Assembly (NCBI RefSeq): GCF_900187605.1
Contig: NZ_FYEA01000013.1
Location: 62,001 to 126,000 of the forward strand
Source: Pseudomonas sp. Irchel 3H7
GTDB lineage: Bacteria; Pseudomonadota; Gammaproteobacteria; Pseudomonadales; Pseudomonadaceae
Reading direction: 5' to 3'
Length of the DNA: 64,000 nucleotides
In this document: positions 60,245 to 64,000 of the stretch, piece by piece
Numbering within the stretch: position 1 is the first letter of the stretch
Layout of the letters: each line of letters starts with the position of its first letter
The notes under the pieces: generated by a model
Told to the model about the DNA's origin: nothing
Databases searched by the model: none
What the model saw: the letters and a program-made list of their open reading frames with translations, nothing else
Program-made: the position numbers and the translations under genes

Positions 60245-61146
60245 AGCCGGGTTTGCGCCCGCTCTGACTTGACCACTTCCTGCGGGTCGGCGTGCACCAG
60301 CACTTCGGCCCGCGGGTAGGCCTTGTGAATGGCATCGGCGGCTTGGTCGCTGATGCCGTGCGCCACTGACAGGGTCAGCTCCCCCGGCAACTCCAGGTGC
60401 AACTGCACGAACCAGTGGTTGCCGGAAATCCGCGTGCGCAAGTCATGCGCGCCCAATACGCCCGGCACACTGCACGCCAGTTCGAGCATGTGCTGACTGA
60501 CATCTGTTGGCAGTTCTTCATCCATCAACACCGAAAAACTTTCCCGGGCGATCTGGATCGCACTCCACAGGATATAGGCGGCAATGCCAAGTCCGAACCA
60601 CGCATCCAGTTGATGCCAGCCGAACCCGGCCAACATCAGCGCCACCAGAATACTGCCGTTGAGTAACAGATCGGATCGGTAATGCAGTGAGTCGGCACGC
60701 ACGGCATTGGAACCGGTCTGCTTGATCACTCGATGTTGCAGCATCAGCAAGGCCACCGTCAGCAGCAATGAGAAAATGATCACGCCAATGCTGATCCACG
60801 GCGCGCCAAGCGGTTCCGGATGCTGGATGCGTTCATAGGCCTGAAGCGCGATCAACACCGCACTGCCGCCAATGAACAGCGCCTGCGCCATGCCCGCCAG
60901 CGATTCCGCCTTGCCGTGACCATAACGGTGATCGTCATCGGCCGGGCGCAGCGCGTAATGCACCGCCAGCAGATTGAGCAGCGAAGTGACGCCATCCAGC
61001 GCCGAGTCGGTGAGGCCGGCGAGCATGCTCACCGAACCGCTGAGCCACCAGGCGATGGCTTTAGCGATGATCAGCGTGCACGCCACCGCCACCGAGGCGC
61101 GGGTCGCCAGCCGTAGCAGGCGGGCGTGTTCGGGGCTGGATGTCAT
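60238..61146 (-). CDS. Cation diffusion facilitator (CDF) metal transporter
   Basis: A 302-aa proton-coupled divalent metal exporter of the YiiP/FieF type. Six membrane segments; metal-site residues in LTDSALDGVTSL (D-x3-D) and HYRSDLLLNGSI (H-x3-D). The cytoplasmic C-terminal domain has GAHDLRTRISGNHWFVQLHL. Zn, Fe or Cd are likely substrates. It overlaps the end of the DUF6515 gene tail-to-tail. Confidence 0.92.
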   Translation of the reverse strand: MTSSPEHARLLRLATRASVAVACTLIIAKAIAWWLSGSVSMLAGLTDSALDGVTSLLNLLAVHYALRPADDDHRYGHGKAESLAGMAQALFIGGSAVLIALQAYERIQHPEPLGAPWISIGVIIFSLLLTVALLMLQHRVIKQTGSNAVRADSLHYRSDLLLNGSILVALMLAGFGWHQLDAWFGLGIAAYILWSAIQIARESFSVLMDEELPTDVSQHMLELACSVPGVLGAHDLRTRISGNHWFVQLHLELPGELTLSVAHGISDQAADAIHKAYPRAEVLVHADPQEVVKSERAQTRLQ

Positions 61147-61158
61147 TTAACTTCCTTT

Positions 61159-61578
61159 TTAAGCGGCGGGTTGCAGGCCGAACATCGCCAGTTGTTGAGT
61201 GCTGCCCTTGTGTTGAATCAGGCGCGGGTCATCCAGTGGGAAATCTCGGCCCAACTCGCTTTCGAGAATAGCCTGCAACTTGTGATTATCGACTTGACCG
61301 TCCGGGCCAATGGCTTGCTTGAGTTTGGCCGGATCGATCTGCGCGGTGTGGCCCGGTTCGAAATAGATCGCGCCGGTGGCGAAGTCGACGGCAAACGCGA
61401 TCAGCCCGGGAATGACGTAGAACAGCAGGCCCACGGCGTCGAGCACGGCAATCGCCGGGTCGATCTTGCCGTCGATCTGACCGCGCCGGTCCGGGTAGAA
61501 AATCGAACCGCACGCGGTGATTTGCGTGAGCAGGGTGGCGACCAGTACACCGCCGATCAGGCGAAAAGGTAAGCGCAT
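61159..61578 (-). CDS. Small lipoprotein of unknown function
   Basis: A 139-aa lipoprotein (lipobox TQITAC, Cys23; next residues GSIF). LLFYVIPGLIAFAVDFATGA is a hydrophobic segment and the remainder is soluble. The ATG at 61578 follows GGAGATTTCC. Same strand as the CDF gene, 12 bases upstream of it, so both are probably co-transcribed. I do not assign a function. Confidence 0.82.
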   Translation of the reverse strand: MRLPFRLIGGVLVATLLTQITACGSIFYPDRRGQIDGKIDPAIAVLDAVGLLFYVIPGLIAFAVDFATGAIYFEPGHTAQIDPAKLKQAIGPDGQVDNHKLQAILESELGRDFPLDDPRLIQHKGSTQQLAMFGLQPAA

Positions 61579-61688
61579 GGGGAAATCTCCTGATTGATCT
61601 AAGAACGAAGCGTCGTCGTGTGAAGTTAAGACCCTGACGAACGCCCGCCAGTTCGCCGTTATACTCGGGCCTCTGTTTTGGAGCCAGC

Positions 61689-64000
61689 ATGAATTCTTTG
61701 CCAATCGATGAAGTTTTACCCGCCCTGCGTGAAGCCTTGGCGACGCGCCACGAAGCCGTGCTCGAAGCACCGCCCGGCGCCGGTAAAACCACCCGTGTGC
61801 CCTTGGCCTTGCTCAATGAAGCGTGGCTGGCCGGGCAGACCATTCTGATGCTCGAGCCGCGCCGTCTCGCCGCGCGTGCGGCGGCAGAACGTCTGGCCAG
61901 TGAGCTGGGCGAAAAGGTCGGGGAAACCGTCGGTTATCGCATCCGTCTCGACAGCAAGGTCGGCCCCGATACGCGTATCGAAGTGGTCACCGAAGGCATT
62001 CTCACCCGGCGTCTGCAGGATGACCCGGCGCTGGAAGGCGTGGGTCTGCTGATCTTTGACGAATTTCACGAACGCAGCCTCGACGCCGATCTGGCGCTGG
62101 CCTTGAGTCTGAACGGTCGCGAGCTGTTCCGCGCTGAACAGCCGCTGAAGATTTTGCTGATGTCGGCCACGCTCGAAGGTGAACGTCTGGCCGGGTTGCT
62201 GGATGATGCGCCGATCCTGCGCAGCGAAGGCCGCATGTATCCGGTGACGATGCGCTGGGGCCGTCCGTTTCAGCCCGGCGAATACATTGATCAACGCGTC
62301 ACCCAAACCGTGCTTGAAGCGCTGCACGACGAAACCGGCAGCCTGTTGGTGTTTCTGCCGGGGCAGGCCGAGATTCGTCGCGTCCACCAGCAATTGGCCG
62401 ATGCCATCGGCTCACGCAGCGATGTATTGCTGTGTCCGTTGCACGGTGAACTCGACCTCAATGCGCAACGTGCGGCGATCGATCCGGCGCCGGCCGGGCA
62501 GCGCAAAGTGGTGCTGGCGACCAATATCGCCGAGACCAGTCTGACCATCAACGGTGTGCGCGTAGTCATCGACGCCGGGCTGGCGCGGGTGCCGCGTTTC
62601 GATCCCGGCAGCGGCATGACGCGTCTCGATACCCAGCGGATTTCCAAGGCCAGTGCCACTCAGCGCGCGGGCCGGGCGGGGCGACTGGAACCGGGTGTTT
62701 GTTATCGCTTGTGGTCGCAGGATCAGCACGAACAATTGGCAGCGTATGGCAGCGCGGAAATTCTTTCGGCGGATCTTGCCAGCCTCGCCCTGCAACTGGG
62801 GCGCTGGGGCGTGACGCCGGGCGAACTGGTCTGGCTGGATGTCCCGCCAGCGGCGGCTTATACGCAGGCGCAGGATTTGTTGCAAAGGCTTGGCGCGCTG
62901 GAAGGTGAGGCGCTGACCACTCATGGTCAGGCCATGGCTGAGTTGCCGGCGCATCCACGCATCGGCCATTTGCTGCTGCGGGGGCAAGCGTTGGGTCTGG
63001 CCAACATGGCGTGCGATGTCGCCGCGTTGCTCGGCGAGCGCGATATCTTGCGTGGCGCCGGGGCCGATCTGCACAGTCGGCTGGTACTGCTCTCGGGTGA
63101 AGAACGTGCGGCTCGAGGTGCGCAGGGCGGTGTGCAGCGCGCCAAGCAACTGGCGCGGCAATATCGCGGTTACTTGCGCGGCAAGGCCAGCGAGCCGGTC
63201 AGCGATCCCGATCATCCGCGTTGGCTCGGCGCCTTGCTGGCGCTGGCGTATCCGGATCGCGTCGCGCAACAGCGGCGTGCCGGTGGCGCCGAATATCGCC
63301 TGGCCAATGGTCGTGCGGCGCTATTCGCCGAAGCCGACAGCCTGATGAAAGAGCCGTGGATCGTCATTGCCGACCTCGGCAGCCGTCAGGGCCAGCGCGA
63401 AGAGCGGATTTATCTGGCGGCAGATTTCGATCCGGCGCTGTTCGATTCAGTGCTTGCCGAACAGGTACGCAACGTCGATCAACTGGACTGGGACGAGCGC
63501 GAAGGCGTGTTGCGCGCCGAGCGTCAGCGCAAGGTCGGCGAGCTGATTCTCAGCCGTGAGCCGTTGACCGGTCTCGATGAAAATGCGCGCAGTCAGGCGC
63601 TGGTCAATCTGGTGCGGCGCAAGGGGCTGGGGCTGCTGCCGTGGACGCCGGAGCTGCGCCAGTGGCAGGCGCGCGTGGCGTTGTTGCGGCAGTTGGAATT
63701 GAACAATCAGGACGACAGTCAATGGCCTGATGTCAGCGATGCGACGTTGCTCGATACCCTCGAAGACTGGCTGATGCCGTATCTGGGCAAGGTCTCGCGA
63801 CTCAGTCATTTTGCCAATCTCGATCTGTCGAGCATCGTCCGCAATCTGCTGCCATGGCCGCTGCCGCAAAAGCTCGATGAGCTGGCGCCGCATCATCTGA
63901 GTGTGCCGTCGGGGTCGTCGATTCGTCTGGACTACAGCGAGTTTCCACCGATTCTGGCTGTACGTTTGCAGGAGTTGTTCGGGCTGGCGGACACGCCACG
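61689..64000 (+). CDS. hrpB: ATP-dependent helicase HrpB (3' truncated by the window)
   Basis: The first 770 codons of a DEAH-box helicase of about 840 aa. Walker A EAPPGAGKTTRVPLALL, DEAH-type motif II as DEFH (LLIFDEFHERSLDADLAL), SAT motif LLMSATLEG, motif VI QRAGRAGRLEPGVCYRLW, and the HrpB-specific C-terminal region (LGLLPWTPELRQWQARV; SGSSIRLDYSEFPPILAVRL). The frame is open to the last base. The RNA substrate of HrpB is unclear. ATG at 61689 follows GGAGCC. Confidence 0.95.
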   Translation, partial: MNSLPIDEVLPALREALATRHEAVLEAPPGAGKTTRVPLALLNEAWLAGQTILMLEPRRLAARAAAERLASELGEKVGETVGYRIRLDSKVGPDTRIEVVTEGILTRRLQDDPALEGVGLLIFDEFHERSLDADLALALSLNGRELFRAEQPLKILLMSATLEGERLAGLLDDAPILRSEGRMYPVTMRWGRPFQPGEYIDQRVTQTVLEALHDETGSLLVFLPGQAEIRRVHQQLADAIGSRSDVLLCPLHGELDLNAQRAAIDPAPAGQRKVVLATNIAETSLTINGVRVVIDAGLARVPRFDPGSGMTRLDTQRISKASATQRAGRAGRLEPGVCYRLWSQDQHEQLAAYGSAEILSADLASLALQLGRWGVTPGELVWLDVPPAAAYTQAQDLLQRLGALEGEALTTHGQAMAELPAHPRIGHLLLRGQALGLANMACDVAALLGERDILRGAGADLHSRLVLLSGEERAARGAQGGVQRAKQLARQYRGYLRGKASEPVSDPDHPRWLGALLALAYPDRVAQQRRAGGAEYRLANGRAALFAEADSLMKEPWIVIADLGSRQGQREERIYLAADFDPALFDSVLAEQVRNVDQLDWDEREGVLRAERQRKVGELILSREPLTGLDENARSQALVNLVRRKGLGLLPWTPELRQWQARVALLRQLELNNQDDSQWPDVSDATLLDTLEDWLMPYLGKVSRLSHFANLDLSSIVRNLLPWPLPQKLDELAPHHLSVPSGSSIRLDYSEFPPILAVRLQELFGLADTP

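Overview
This 64 kb window is chromosomal DNA of a Pseudomonas, most likely a member of the P. fluorescens group. The evidence is GC-rich coding sequence, Pseudomonas-type protein sequences throughout, typical Pseudomonas REP hairpins between genes, and a gene order (mpl-ubiX ... proA-nadD-rsfS-rlmH-mrdA-rodA-mltB-rlpA-dacA-ybeD-lipB-lipA ... holA-lptE-leuS ... lnt-corC-ybeY-phoH, miaB, hemL-thiE-thiD, ladS, amn) that, from memory, matches one continuous stretch of the P. aeruginosa PAO1 chromosome. No tRNA, rRNA, transposase, integrase or CRISPR array is visible.

Layout. 1-8.5 kb: the 3' part of a sigma54 activator, then peptidoglycan recycling (mpl), ubiX, a small lipoprotein, an NAD(P)-binding protein, a lipoprotein with MORN repeats and a C13-type protease domain, a MaoC-like dehydratase, a CidA/LrgB pair and a LON-substrate-binding protein. 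8.5-18.9 kb: an accessory island. 18.9-24 kb: a DedA-PAP2 fusion, mpg, proA, nadD, rsfS, rlmH. 24-32.6 kb: the cell elongation and lipoate cluster. 32.7-40 kb: ldcA, a lytic transglycosylase, arfA, holA, lptE, leuS. 40-51 kb: a small unknown protein, a DUF218 protein, lnt-corC-ybeY-phoH, miaB, a DUF1820 gene, a Sel1-like protein, hemL-thiE-thiD. 51-64 kb: ladS, an AidB-like dehydrogenase, amn, a pseudouridine synthase, a DUF2788 gene, an Lrp-type regulator, a DUF6515 protein, a CDF transporter, a lipoprotein gene and the 5' 2.3 kb of hrpB.

The most interesting part is the island at 8845-18525. Four same-strand genes with short spacers encode three paralogous proteins of 658-676 residues. Each ends in a domain that carries the complete Arg / Ser-x-Thr / Glu signature of cholera- and pertussis-type ADP-ribosyltransferases. 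The fourth gene, placed between the paralogs, encodes a 1159-residue protein with a hydrophobic region resembling the pore-forming/translocation segment of large clostridial toxins, followed by degenerate RTX-like repeats. My inference is a binary or multi-component toxin in which one translocator serves three enzymes. The cassette starts in an AT-rich leader and ends at a strong shared hairpin terminator. A 54-codon gene interrupted by a one-base deletion faces the cassette from the other side of that terminator.

Elsewhere the genes are mainly housekeeping. Cell wall synthesis and turnover dominate (mpl, mrdA, rodA, mltB, rlpA, dacA, ldcA, a second lytic transglycosylase, lnt, lptE). At least four families of inverted-repeat intergenic elements occur, ten copies in all, mostly directly behind stop codons.
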